DNA of 36,203 bases from Candidatus Rifleibacteriota bacterium. Lineage in GTDB: Bacteria > Muiribacteriota > Ozemobacteria > Ozemobacterales > Ozemobacteraceae. The notes under the pieces are model-generated. The model ran no database searches. It had not been told where the DNA came from and was given only the letters and a program-made list of their open reading frames with translations. The stretch spans positions 1 through 36,203 of the forward strand of contig JAAYNI010000059.1 in the NCBI GenBank assembly GCA_012520995.1, in the 5' to 3' direction. How positions within the stretch are numbered: the stretch's first letter is position 1; each line of letters starts with the position of its first letter. The position numbers and the translations under genes are program-made. This document shows, one piece after another, positions 7,722 to 15,690 of the stretch.

Positions 7722-7761
7722 AAAAAAGACTGGCGAGTATAAAAGTTGCCAGTCTTTTTTT
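7722..7761 (+). terminator. Intrinsic terminator after the first C39-like gene
   Basis: The arms AAAAAAGACTGGC and GCCAGTCTTTTTT are perfect complements of 13 bases around a loop of 13, followed by T-rich DNA. The A-run before and T-run after make it usable in both directions. It separates the two paralogues into independent transcripts. Confidence 0.9.
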
Positions 7762-7865
7762 ATTTCAAATATAGAGAAAACTTTCATGTTTCTATATGGT
7801 ATAATCAATGTAAGCAGGAGAATTTGATTGTTATAACTCTATAAAAATATAAGTGAGGCGTTGAC

Positions 7866-9224
7866 GTGAAAAGATTTTTGACATTCCTTTTTGCCGTCCT
7901 TTTTCTTATTTTTTTGCCGATCGCAGCTACAGCCAATGATCCGTTTGGCGGAGTAGTAATTAGCGAAGTTGAGCAGGCAGGCGAAACCGAATCAGTTGAA
8001 ATTACTGCTGATATCATTGAATCGGAGTCAGATACCTTAGTGGAGTTAGAAGAACCTCCTTTTTCTCCACTGCCTTCAATGGAGATAAACTATGAAGGTG
8101 AACAAAGTGTCTCTGAAGATGCTTCTCAGCAAAAAGATCAGAACAAACAGGAAGATAAAACTGCTAAACCTGTAGCAGCTTCTTCAGAAAAAACACAGGA
8201 AACACTGACAAGCGGAGTTGGAACTGCTGTTAACGCTGGCGGCGATGTTGTGTCTAAAGCTCCTGCTGAAGCTCCATCTGAGAATACTTCAGAAGAAAAT
8301 AACGGTTCGAAAATTATTGATAAAATATCTGGACAAAAAGCTCCGGATATTGATGGTGACAATTATTGCGGTCAGTATGCTGCTTCTATGATTCTTGAGT
8401 ATTATGGCATAGAACATAAAGCCCAAGATATTTATAAACAAGCTAACCCTGGCGGAATTTTTACCGCTCCTTCCACTCTTCTTGACTCACTCAGGAAGAA
8501 TGGAATTGATTCAAGTATTAAACACAATGCCAGTCTTGAGGATATAGCTAAAAAAATAGATAATGGCACGCCTGTTATAGTGCTTGCGAATGCTGTAAAT
8601 TTTGACAAGCCTGGCACTGATTCGCCTCACTGGATTACTATTCACGGCTATGAGAGAGACGAAAACGGCAAGATAGTTTCTGTTACAATGAGAGACTCGT
8701 ATTGGGGCTATTACAGAAACCACACAATGGATGCCGATGAGTTCATGAAAAGATGGAACAAACCTTGCGGTGACAGTGTTTGGGCTAACTTTGCCGGCTA
8801 TAAAAACCTAATGATCGACATCAATGGAACCAAAAAGCCATCTAAGACTTCTTCCCTCTTTGGTTTTAACCCGCATACTGCAGCTGAGGAAGCTATGGCT
8901 GGCGGCATCAATGACTTCTGGACAGGCTGGAAAAACAAATCTCCAACACAATTATTGGGCGGAACTGTAAAAATTATAGGCGGTTTGCCTGGACTCATAC
9001 CTAAATGTATTGGCAACCAGATAAACAACGCTTCAGATAAACTTCTCAATAGCGGTGTTGATAACTGGAAGAATGGCAATAAGCTTGTTGGCGGTTTCCA
9101 ATGTGCTACAGGCGGTCTTGGCAAAGCAACAGGGTCTGTGTTCAATACAGTTGGTAATGCAATGAGTTCTGCCGCCAATGTTCTTGGCAATGGTATCAAA
9201 AAAATCGGTGACCTTTTTAAATAA
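7866..9224 (+). CDS. Secreted C39-like cysteine peptidase, paralogue 2
   Basis: This 452-aa protein has a signal peptide (MKRFLTFLFA then VLFLIFLPIAATA, cleavage near residue 23). An acidic Glu/Ser/Thr-rich linker of about 130 residues, probably disordered, follows. The C39-type domain spans about 158-320, with Cys168 in DNYCGQYAASM, His255 in SPHWITIHGY and Asp277 in MRDSYWGYY. The C-terminal 125 residues align throughout with paralogue 1: a shared MAGGIND, KSPTQ, GLPG, NGNK, GGLGK and GNGIKK series. The N-terminal linkers do not match. A TATAAT at 7800-7805 and the terminators on both sides suggest its own transcript. Start: GTG at 7866, after a GAGGCG site. The linker's acidic, repeat-like make-up suggests it works outside the membrane. 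Confidence 0.85.
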   Translation: MKRFLTFLFAVLFLIFLPIAATANDPFGGVVISEVEQAGETESVEITADIIESESDTLVELEEPPFSPLPSMEINYEGEQSVSEDASQQKDQNKQEDKTAKPVAASSEKTQETLTSGVGTAVNAGGDVVSKAPAEAPSENTSEENNGSKIIDKISGQKAPDIDGDNYCGQYAASMILEYYGIEHKAQDIYKQANPGGIFTAPSTLLDSLRKNGIDSSIKHNASLEDIAKKIDNGTPVIVLANAVNFDKPGTDSPHWITIHGYERDENGKIVSVTMRDSYWGYYRNHTMDADEFMKRWNKPCGDSVWANFAGYKNLMIDINGTKKPSKTSSLFGFNPHTAAEEAMAGGINDFWTGWKNKSPTQLLGGTVKIIGGLPGLIPKCIGNQINNASDKLLNSGVDNWKNGNKLVGGFQCATGGLGKATGSVFNTVGNAMSSAANVLGNGIKKIGDLFK

Positions 9225-9236
9225 TTTCTTTCTGTG

Positions 9237-9279
9237 AAAAAAAGACTGATGCAGTTTTATGCTCATTAGTCTTTTTTTT
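9237..9279 (+). terminator. Intrinsic terminator after the second C39-like gene
   Basis: The arms AAAAAAAGACTGATG and CATTAGTCTTTTTTTT pair, with one G-T pair, around a loop of about 12 bases and end in a long T-run. It begins 13 bases after the stop codon and resembles the terminator of paralogue 1 (shared AAAAAGACTG start), consistent with duplication of the whole gene unit. Confidence 0.9.
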
Positions 9280-9293
9280 GTCGCATTTTCATG

Positions 9294-9299
9294 TATAAT
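9294..9299 (+). promoter_or_regulatory. Putative -10 box for the membrane peptide/trxB transcript
   Basis: A perfect TATAAT lies just after the C39 terminator in the context TTTTCATGTATAATC. No convincing -35 lies 16-18 bases upstream, where the terminator T-run sits. It is the only good -10 before the 58-aa ORF and trxB. Confidence 0.4.
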
Positions 9300-9361
9300 C
9301 TTTTAGAATAATTAGAGCAGTATAAAACTCATTATAAAAGAAGTAAGGAACATAATCAGTA

Positions 9362-9538
9362 ATGCCATATATGTATAGGCTTTATATCATTATAGCTTTT
9401 CTTCAGCAGCTCGCTTCTGTAATTTATGTTGCTATTGCGGCTGAGAGCAAAAAAGACAAAATAATTTGGTCTTTGATTTGCTGCTTTTTTGGCTTTTTTG
9501 GAGCAGGAGCATTTTATTTTGTTAATAAAAAGAAATGA
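9362..9538 (+). CDS. Small membrane protein, 58 aa, directly upstream of trxB
   Basis: This frame begins ATG-CCA-TAT-ATG and ends AAA-AAG-AAA-TGA. It encodes two hydrophobic stretches (about residues 6-27, with IIIAFLQQLASVIYVAIA, and 34-53, with IIWSLICCFFGFFGAGAF) separated by a charged turn ESKKDK, and it ends NKKK. This is a believable hairpin of two membrane helices with cytoplasmic Lys. It fills the gap before thioredoxin reductase. Its TGA overlaps an ATG at 9535, which is in frame with trxB but is probably not the trxB start. The ribosome binding site is weak (TAAGGAA, about 13 bases before the ATG). No family recognised; the composition is the main support. Confidence 0.5.
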   Translation: MPYMYRLYIIIAFLQQLASVIYVAIAAESKKDKIIWSLICCFFGFFGAGAFYFVNKKK

Positions 9539-9609
9539 CTTCTGTTACTTCCCATTCAATTAACCATCCAGACGAACAAGTTATTAGGATATTTTTAGGA
9601 GGAAAGCAC

Positions 9610-10548
9610 GTGACACACAAAGTAGTTATAATAGGCTCTGGTCCTGCAGGATTGACAGCGGCTATATATGCTGCCAGAGCTGAATTGCAACCATTGGTTA
9701 TAGAAGGTTTTATGAAGGGCGGTATGCCTGGCGGTCAGCTTATGAGCACTGGAGAAGTTGAAAACTTTCCTGGCTTTCCGGAAGGAGTTCAGGGTGCAGA
9801 TCTGATTCAGAAGCTTAAACAGCAAGCAGAACGATTTGGCGCTACTTTCCTTATGGAAGATGTTGAAACAGCTGATTTGACTGGCTCTATAAAAAAACTG
9901 ACTACCACTTCAGGTGAAAACATATCGGCAAATAGTGTTATAATAGCTACAGGCGCAAGAGCAAAACTTCTAAATTTGCCTTCTGTAGAGACCTTCTGGG
10001 GTAAAGGCGTTTCAGCTTGCGCTATGTGTGACGGAGCGTTGCCTATATTCCGCAATCAGCCAGTGGCTGTAATAGGCGGCGGCGACAGCGCTTTGGAAGA
10101 AGCAGGACTTTTGTCCAAATTCGCCTCTAAAGTCTATTTGATTCACAGACGTGACGAATTTAGAGCCAGCAAGGCAATGCAGAAAAAAGTTTTTGATAAT
10201 CCTAAAATTGAAGTAGTATATAATTCTGTTTTGGAAGAAATTTGCGGCGGTGACTTGGTAGAATCGATCAAACTTAAAAATGTAAAAACAAATGAAGTTA
10301 CTGAAGTTCCCATGAAGGGAGTCTTTATGTCTATAGGTCACAGCCCTAACGCTGATTTTGCCAAAGGTCAGCTTGAATTGGATCCGGCAGGCTACATTAA
10401 AACTGCGAAGCCGACCACTAAGACAAATCTTGATGGTGTTTTCGCTTGCGGCGATGTTATAGATCCCAACTACAGGCAGGCAATAGTAGCAGCAGGCACT
10501 GGCTGCATGGCAGCAATGGATGCTGAGCGCTGGCTGTCTTCACAATGA
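9610..10548 (+). CDS. trxB: Thioredoxin reductase (NADPH)
   Basis: This 312-aa flavoprotein reduces thioredoxin with NADPH. It has the N-terminal FAD motif GSGPAGLTAA (about residues 9-18), the redox-active CAMC pair (Cys137 and Cys140, followed by DGALP), the NADPH motif GGGDSALEEA, the HRRDEFRA stretch expected for NADPH use, and the C-terminal GVFACGDVIDPNYRQAIVAA FAD motif. I use GTG at 9610 because AGGAGG at 9597-9602 is ideally spaced before it. The longer frame from the ATG at 9535 would add 25 residues not seen in the family. It lies between the 58-aa membrane peptide and the nucleotidyltransferase fusion. Middle Met in CxxC instead of the usual Thr/Val is a mild variation. Confidence 0.95.
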   Translation: MTHKVVIIGSGPAGLTAAIYAARAELQPLVIEGFMKGGMPGGQLMSTGEVENFPGFPEGVQGADLIQKLKQQAERFGATFLMEDVETADLTGSIKKLTTTSGENISANSVIIATGARAKLLNLPSVETFWGKGVSACAMCDGALPIFRNQPVAVIGGGDSALEEAGLLSKFASKVYLIHRRDEFRASKAMQKKVFDNPKIEVVYNSVLEEICGGDLVESIKLKNVKTNEVTEVPMKGVFMSIGHSPNADFAKGQLELDPAGYIKTAKPTTKTNLDGVFACGDVIDPNYRQAIVAAGTGCMAAMDAERWLSSQ

Positions 10549-10617
10549 CTATAAGCCGGGATTCTCCGGCTTTTAAAACTTACTAAAAAAAATAAAAAGA
10601 ATGATGAGGAATAACTA

Positions 10618-13128
10618 ATGAAAGCTGTTGTAATGGCTGGAGGTTTCGGCACTAGATTAAGACCTATTACTTGCAATATACCAAAGCCTATGGCTCCTGT
10701 TGCAAATGTTCCAATGATGGAACATATAGTCAATCTTCTTAAGACCCATAATTTACGAGAAGTCTGCTCAATTTTATATTTTCAGCCTGAAGTAATAACC
10801 AAATATTTCGGAGAAGGAACAGATTTCGACATTGAGATGGATTATCAGATGGCCACTGCGGACTTTGGAACCGCAGGAAGCGTTAAAAATGCTGAGGAAA
10901 AGCTCAAAGACGATACTTTTCTTATTATTTCAGGCGACGTTTTGACAGACTTTGATCTTGAAGCCGCCATAAATTTCCACAAGGAAAGAGGAGCCATGGC
11001 TACTATGGTTTTGACAAGAGTAGCCAATCCTCTGGAGTTTGGCGTTGTTATAACCGAAGAAGATGGCAAGATTGTTAGATTTTTGGAAAAGCCTAGCTGG
11101 GGAGAAGTTTTCTCTGACACGATCAACACAGGTATTTATATACTAGAACCTGAAATATTCAAGTATATTCCTGCTAATACTGAATTTGACTTTAGCAAGA
11201 ATCTCTTTCCTCTCATGCTCAAAGAACAGCTGCCTCTGTTCGGTTATATAGCGGAAGGCTATTGGAAAGATATCGGCAGCATAGAAGAATACATGGCTGC
11301 TCAACGCAACGTTTTGGATGGAGAAGTCAGAGTTAATCTGCCTGGAGAACGTCTGAATGTTATAGGTAGAGACGTCTGGGTTGGCAAAAACTCTACATTC
11401 TCTCCTAAAGTAAAATTTAAAGGCGGAGTTATTATTGGCTCTAACTGCATCATTGAAGATGGTGTTTCGCTTGAAAACTGTGTAATAGGAGACGGCTGTG
11501 TAATCAAGAAAAACTCTAAAATCCGCAACGCCACCATATGGGACAGTGTACATATAGGCGAGCGGGCTGAAATCAATTCTTGTGTTATAGCTACAAACTC
11601 TCATATCGAGGATAATGTCTTTATAGAGCATGGCGTTGTAATCAGCGAAGACTGTAATATAGGAAAAGATGCTGTAATACGCGAAAATGTTAAAATTTGG
11701 CCCAAGAAAAAAGTAGAAGAGGGTTCTACCGTTCTTTCCAGTATCATATGGAGTGACAAATGGTCTAAGAACCTGTTTACTGATCTTGCGATTACAGGTC
11801 TCGCGAATATTGAGATTACTCCTGAAACTGCAACAAAGATTGGAGCCGCATTTGGTTCAACTTTGCCTAAAGCTTCAAGTCTGATTGTTTCCAGAGACTC
11901 TCACAAAGTCAGCAGAATGCTGAATAGAGCCCTGATATGCGGTTTGATATCTTCAGGCATTAATGTTGCTGACCTGCGTTCTACTCCGGAGCCTGTCGCA
12001 AGGTTTAAACCTTATCTTTTCTTGCGCGGCGGCGGTTTGCATGTCAAAGTTTCAGACGATGATCCAAATCAGGTTGAAATAAAAATCTTTGACAATGAAG
12101 GCCGTGATATTTCTGTCAATCAGAAGAAATCCATAGAAAGAATATTCAATAGAGAAGACTTCAGAAGAGCTTCGGTCGGCGAAGTTGGCGAGATCTCCTT
12201 CCCGCCCAGAGTTCCGGATAACTACAGCGAAGAACTTGTAAGGTATATTGATCTTGAGTCTATCCGCAAAAGACGTCTGAAAGTTGTTTTAGATTATGCT
12301 TCAAGCGATGCCAGCGGAATTTTCAATACTTTTATGGGCAAGTTCAATGCGGATATAATAGCTCTGAATGCTCATAATGATGAGTCCAGAATAGATATAG
12401 TTCCTCTTGAAAATTCAATATCCAACGTTAGCAGTATAGTCAAATCTCTAGGAGCTGATTTCGGCGTTATAATAGGTAATGGCTGCGAGCGTATAACCAT
12501 TATAGACGACCTTGGCAGACCATTGTCAGGCGAACAGGCGTTGATTGTATGGGCTACCATGAGTCTGAAATTCTTTAAAGGCGCCAAAATTGCTGTTCCT
12601 GTTTCAGTCACAAGCCAGCTTGAGAAGATTGCTGAACAGTATTCAGGTGAAATCATTCGAACCAAAACAGGCGTGAGGGCTTTGAATACAGCAGCTATCA
12701 GTGAAGATGCCGATCTTTGTCTTGACGAAAAGGGCGGAGTTATATTCCCGGCATTCCAAGTAGCCTTTGACGGAATAGTAGCGACAGTTAAACTCTTTGA
12801 AGCTGTATCTAAGCTGGATATGCCTCTTTCAACAGTTGTAGATCAGATTCCTGAGTGTTTTACCAAGTCTTTACGGGTTCCATGTCCTTGGGAAGTTAAG
12901 GGTAAAGTCATGAGATATGCCATGGACTTTGCTAAAGGTAAAAAGACTGTTCTTTTAGATGGCATTAAAGTCTATACTTCAGACAGCGAGGACGAGTGGG
13001 TGTTTATATTGCCGGATCCTGATAAGCCATTTATAAACTTGAGTGTTGAAAGCACTTCTATGAAAAAAGCCGAAGATTTGCTGGAAAAACTCTCAAGCCT
13101 TTTAGATGACTGGATCGCAGCAGAGTAA
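10618..13128 (+). CDS. Sugar-phosphate nucleotidyltransferase fused to a phosphomannomutase-like domain
   Basis: This 836-aa fusion belongs to the family annotated as mannose-1-phosphate guanylyltransferase/phosphomannomutase. Residues 1-235 are a nucleotidyltransferase: MAGGFGTRLRPIT with KPMAPVANVPMMEH, the metal-binding GDVLTD, and EKPSWGEVFSDTINTGIYI. Residues about 245-375 are left-handed beta-helix hexapeptide repeats (GVIIGSNCIIEDGVSL). Residues about 385-830 fit a phosphohexomutase fold, but its catalytic sites are altered: the TASHNP phosphoserine loop is replaced by RGGGLHVKVSDDDP (near 469), and the DGDxDR metal loop is IGNGCERI (near 618). The first half is therefore probably an active NDP-sugar synthase, while the mutase part is non-catalytic or regulatory. 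It likely feeds envelope polysaccharide synthesis. The nucleotide and sugar specificity cannot be read from sequence. ATG follows GATGAGGA. Confidence 0.9.
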   Translation: MKAVVMAGGFGTRLRPITCNIPKPMAPVANVPMMEHIVNLLKTHNLREVCSILYFQPEVITKYFGEGTDFDIEMDYQMATADFGTAGSVKNAEEKLKDDTFLIISGDVLTDFDLEAAINFHKERGAMATMVLTRVANPLEFGVVITEEDGKIVRFLEKPSWGEVFSDTINTGIYILEPEIFKYIPANTEFDFSKNLFPLMLKEQLPLFGYIAEGYWKDIGSIEEYMAAQRNVLDGEVRVNLPGERLNVIGRDVWVGKNSTFSPKVKFKGGVIIGSNCIIEDGVSLENCVIGDGCVIKKNSKIRNATIWDSVHIGERAEINSCVIATNSHIEDNVFIEHGVVISEDCNIGKDAVIRENVKIWPKKKVEEGSTVLSSIIWSDKWSKNLFTDLAITGLANIEITPETATKIGAAFGSTLPKASSLIVSRDSHKVSRMLNRALICGLISSGINVADLRSTPEPVARFKPYLFLRGGGLHVKVSDDDPNQVEIKIFDNEGRDISVNQKKSIERIFNREDFRRASVGEVGEISFPPRVPDNYSEELVRYIDLESIRKRRLKVVLDYASSDASGIFNTFMGKFNADIIALNAHNDESRIDIVPLENSISNVSSIVKSLGADFGVIIGNGCERITIIDDLGRPLSGEQALIVWATMSLKFFKGAKIAVPVSVTSQLEKIAEQYSGEIIRTKTGVRALNTAAISEDADLCLDEKGGVIFPAFQVAFDGIVATVKLFEAVSKLDMPLSTVVDQIPECFTKSLRVPCPWEVKGKVMRYAMDFAKGKKTVLLDGIKVYTSDSEDEWVFILPDPDKPFINLSVESTSMKKAEDLLEKLSSLLDDWIAAE

Positions 13129-13130
13129 TA

Positions 13131-13252
13131 CCTGTGCTTCGCACAGGAGGGGGTGGGGCGTAGGGAGTAGAAAAGACAGAAAAACCGAACATTAATTTTT
13201 ACACTCTACACTCTGCATTTTACACTATTAAAACTCACCACCTGCCACTCTT
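13131..13252. repeat. GGGAGTAGGG dispersed repeat, copy D, with a short hairpin at its left end
   Basis: It opens with a 7-bp hairpin (CCTGTGC, loop TTC, GCACAGG, 13131-13147) running into AGGGGGTGGGGCGTAGGGAG, then AAAAGACAGAAAAACCG. After a short gap come pyrimidine-type units (ACACTCTACACTCTGCATTT, then CTCACCACCTGCCACTC). Thus a G-rich tract and a C-rich tract face each other around about 40 bases, as in the 5545-5840 region but more compact. Confidence 0.6.
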
Positions 13253-13273
13253 GATAACAGTTTTTAAATGGCC

Positions 13274-13307
13274 AAAGCTCCCGAGGAATATTCCTCGGGA
13301 GCTTTAT
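13274..13307. terminator. Perfect 32-bp palindrome, probable bidirectional terminator or operator
   Basis: AAAGCTCCCGAGGAAT is followed immediately by its exact reverse complement ATTCCTCGGGAGCTTT (13274-13305). As RNA this makes a long GC-rich hairpin ending in CUUUAU. It lies 146 bases after the nucleotidyltransferase fusion and 25 bases before the next ATG. The T-run is short, so it could also serve as a protein-binding palindrome. Confidence 0.65.
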
Positions 13308-13330
13308 ATTAAAAGGGTTATATTTGAATA

Positions 13331-14155
13331 ATGATAGGGGCAATCGTTGGAGATATAGTAGGTTCCAGGTTTGAATGGAATAATCACAAAACAAAAGACT
13401 TTGCTTTGTTTACAGATGAATGCAGGTTTACTGATGATTCTGTTATGACTTTGGCAATTTGCAATGCTTTTTTACAATGCAAAACAGATTTTTCGGATTT
13501 GTCGCTAAAGACAACTTTGTCCATGAGAAAATTAGGCAGGGTTTATCCTGATTGCGATTATGGCGGACGTTTTAATATGTGGCTGCATTTAGGCAAGCCT
13601 GAACCATATAACAGCTACGGCAATGGAGCTGCAATGAGGGTGAGTGCCTGTGCTTATGTTGCTTGTTCGCTTGATGAAGCTAAAAAACTCTCAGAAACAG
13701 TTACTGCAGTAACTCATAATCATCCTGAGGGCTTGAAAGGGGCAGAAGCAACAACTGTAGCCATCTCTCTTGCTTTGGCTGGTAATAGTAAGAAACATAT
13801 AAAAAAACATATTTCAGATAAATATTATCCGATTGATTTTACTTTGGATTCAATCAGAGACGGCTATAAGTTTTATGAGTCATGCCAATACACTGTACCC
13901 CAAGCACTTGCGGCATTTTTTGAATCTGTTTCATTTGAAGATGCTATAAGAAATGCGATATCGCTTGGTGGTGACAGCGATACCATCGCTGCCATAACAG
14001 GTTCAATAGCTGAGGCTTTTTATGGGATTCCTGATGATATAAGAAAAAGAGCTCTTTCATTTTTAGATGAGCATCTTTTAGGGATATTAAACGATTTTGA
14101 AGAAAAATATCCACCTTCTAGTAGACTTTTTCGCCGCCAATGTAGAGAGCTTTAA
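13331..14155 (+). CDS. ADP-ribosylglycohydrolase family protein
   Basis: This 274-aa protein belongs to the DraG/ARH family, Mg-dependent hydrolases that remove ADP-ribose from proteins or small molecules. Visible hallmarks are the N-terminal GAIVGDIVGSRFEW, the metal-ligand TDDSVM (about 34-39), the HNHPEGLKGAEATT motif, and the second metal site GGDSDTIAAITGSIAEAFYG (about 214-233). All the expected Asp residues are present, so it should be active. No dinitrogenase reductase, ADP-ribosyltransferase or toxin gene lies nearby, so the substrate is unknown. The ATG follows AAAGGGTTA at moderate spacing. The 3' end overlaps the convergent amidohydrolase gene by 38 bases. Confidence 0.92.
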   Translation: MIGAIVGDIVGSRFEWNNHKTKDFALFTDECRFTDDSVMTLAICNAFLQCKTDFSDLSLKTTLSMRKLGRVYPDCDYGGRFNMWLHLGKPEPYNSYGNGAAMRVSACAYVACSLDEAKKLSETVTAVTHNHPEGLKGAEATTVAISLALAGNSKKHIKKHISDKYYPIDFTLDSIRDGYKFYESCQYTVPQALAAFFESVSFEDAIRNAISLGGDSDTIAAITGSIAEAFYGIPDDIRKRALSFLDEHLLGILNDFEEKYPPSSRLFRRQCREL

Positions 14156-15608
14156 CTTCAATATCTTTAAATAGACTTGAGCTCACTAAGAATGGGTCAA
14201 TGTCAAAAAGAGTGAAAGTTGCATCGGCACCTTCTTTTAGCTCAGTATCAGCAAGGGGGGAAGGGAGTATTTTATGAGGCTCTGTAATAAAAACGTTTAG
14301 GGCTGAGTTCAAATCTACTTGCTCGTCACTGTTATGGTGATTTAGCATGGCGTGTATGCCCAAGACAGGATCTATAGGGGTTACTGGGCTATCGGAACCT
14401 CCTGCTAAGGAGATTCCCATATTCAGCAATGTTTTAAATGGGTTGCATGCACGTTCTCTGGTTTTTCCTAGTCGTTGGGCATAAAGGCCGTCAGAACCAC
14501 CCCAAAAATAATCAAATGAAGGTTGAATTGATATGAATGCTTTACTGCTGATAACGTTTCTTATAGCCTTATTGCTTGGCAAAATAAAGTGTTCTATACG
14601 GTTTGAGATGCCAGTATTATGGGTTTGTGCAGTCCAGTTATATAGGCTTGAAACTACATCGTTGGTTTTGTCGCCTATAGAGTGTAGAGCCAATTGTAAA
14701 CCTGCTTTGGAAGCGGCTTTTATAATGTTTTTAATTTCATCTGCGCAAAGCATTAGCGGGGCATTTTCTTTGGTATCTTCATAAGGAGAGTTTAGAGCTG
14801 CATCTCTGGAACCTATAGCACCGTCTGCAAGAATGCATCCGCCCATTTGTTTCCAACCCATTTTGATTGGGAAAGACGGGTCGGGTGACTGGTTATAGAT
14901 AGAGCCTTTGAGTTTGCTTTTCTTGAAAAATTCGCCAACTATTTTAGATGTCATATTGGAAAAAGAGCTGCCTTCCATGGCGTGTACATAGGCTACGCCT
15001 TTGCTGAAACAAGTTTTTTCTACGGTTTTAAGTGCATTTTGCAGAAAAGATTTTGGCAGATAATCATGAAGATTATTTGCAATTTGCATATAGTCTTTGC
15101 CTGTTACTTTGCCTTCAATATGAAAATCATCTCGTTTTAAAATGGATGTAGCCCATTTTATAGCGGCTTCATTCAAAATAGCCGCATGCATGTTATCAAA
15201 GGTTAGCCAAATAAAATGCTTTGTTGAAATCTTATCTAGGTGAAACTTGGTGATAGGAGGATTTTTTGGGGGCGAAAAAAAACTTGAAGAGAGATTGTAG
15301 GCTAGAAAGAGTTTTTTGCTTAAAAGATTAGCGGAGATGAACTCCAATAGATCTGCAGGGGTGGAATAATCGGTTAAATCGAAGGAGAGGGCTGTTATGC
15401 CTGTTTGCAAAAAGTGTGTGTGCGCGTCAGAAAAAGCCGGCAGAAGAACGGCTCCTTCTAAGTCATTTGCTAACGCTGCTTCAGGGCAAGGCAGTTGTCG
15501 TCCGGTAGCAAGAATTTTTCCGTCTTTGACCAGCATGGAGTCAAAGCGGGACAAGCTGAAGTCGGGTGAGCATCTCCCGCTAAAGTTGTAGAAATATTTT
15601 AGTTTCAA
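14118..15608 (-). CDS. Amidohydrolase family 3 protein (YtcJ-like metal-dependent hydrolase)
   Basis: This 496-aa metal-dependent hydrolase has the composite-domain beta-strands at both ends and a TIM barrel between. Metal ligands are visible: DAHTHF (His63 and His65), the HAMEGSSF segment after the catalytic strand, LHSIGDKTND and NRIEHF (downstream His residues), and GGSDSPVTPIDP (barrel-end Asp). The HSIGD and RIEH motifs are typical of the YtcJ/exoenzyme-regulatory-protein group (COG1574). The substrate in this group is mostly unknown. The start is a TTG at 15608, supported by AAGGAG exactly 7 bases upstream; no ATG or GTG is better placed. It converges on the ADP-ribosylglycohydrolase with a 38-base overlap. 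No signal peptide is seen, so it is cytoplasmic. Confidence 0.92.
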   Translation of the reverse strand: MKLKYFYNFSGRCSPDFSLSRFDSMLVKDGKILATGRQLPCPEAALANDLEGAVLLPAFSDAHTHFLQTGITALSFDLTDYSTPADLLEFISANLLSKKLFLAYNLSSSFFSPPKNPPITKFHLDKISTKHFIWLTFDNMHAAILNEAAIKWATSILKRDDFHIEGKVTGKDYMQIANNLHDYLPKSFLQNALKTVEKTCFSKGVAYVHAMEGSSFSNMTSKIVGEFFKKSKLKGSIYNQSPDPSFPIKMGWKQMGGCILADGAIGSRDAALNSPYEDTKENAPLMLCADEIKNIIKAASKAGLQLALHSIGDKTNDVVSSLYNWTAQTHNTGISNRIEHFILPSNKAIRNVISSKAFISIQPSFDYFWGGSDGLYAQRLGKTRERACNPFKTLLNMGISLAGGSDSPVTPIDPVLGIHAMLNHHNSDEQVDLNSALNVFITEPHKILPSPLADTELKEGADATFTLFDIDPFLVSSSLFKDIEVKALYIGGEKVY

Positions 15609-15647
15609 ACTGCTGCTCCTTAAAAACTAAAAGTTATCTTTATTTGT

Positions 15648-15670
15648 TTATCCACAGATTACACAGATTA
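15648..15670 (+). repeat. ATCCACAGAT...ACACAGATTA dispersed repeat, copy 3
   Basis: It begins TTATCCACAGATTACACAGA and ends TTA. The core is the exact reverse complement of the copy at 455-475. The first nine bases match the DnaA-box consensus, but there is only one such site and it belongs to the repeat, so it is not read as an origin. Confidence 0.75.
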
Positions 15671-15690
15671 GGAGTAAAAGCTTTGTAAAC

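Noticed and set aside
13331-14155. ADP-ribosylglycohydrolase as the antitoxin of a DarTG- or Tre-type toxin system
   Set aside because: No ADP-ribosyltransferase or toxin-like gene lies beside it, and the convergent neighbour is a clear amidohydrolase.
15648-15656. Perfect DnaA-box sequence TTATCCACA suggesting an origin
   Set aside because: It is the edge of a repeat found elsewhere in the window, stands alone, and has no dnaA, dnaN or other origin-linked genes nearby.
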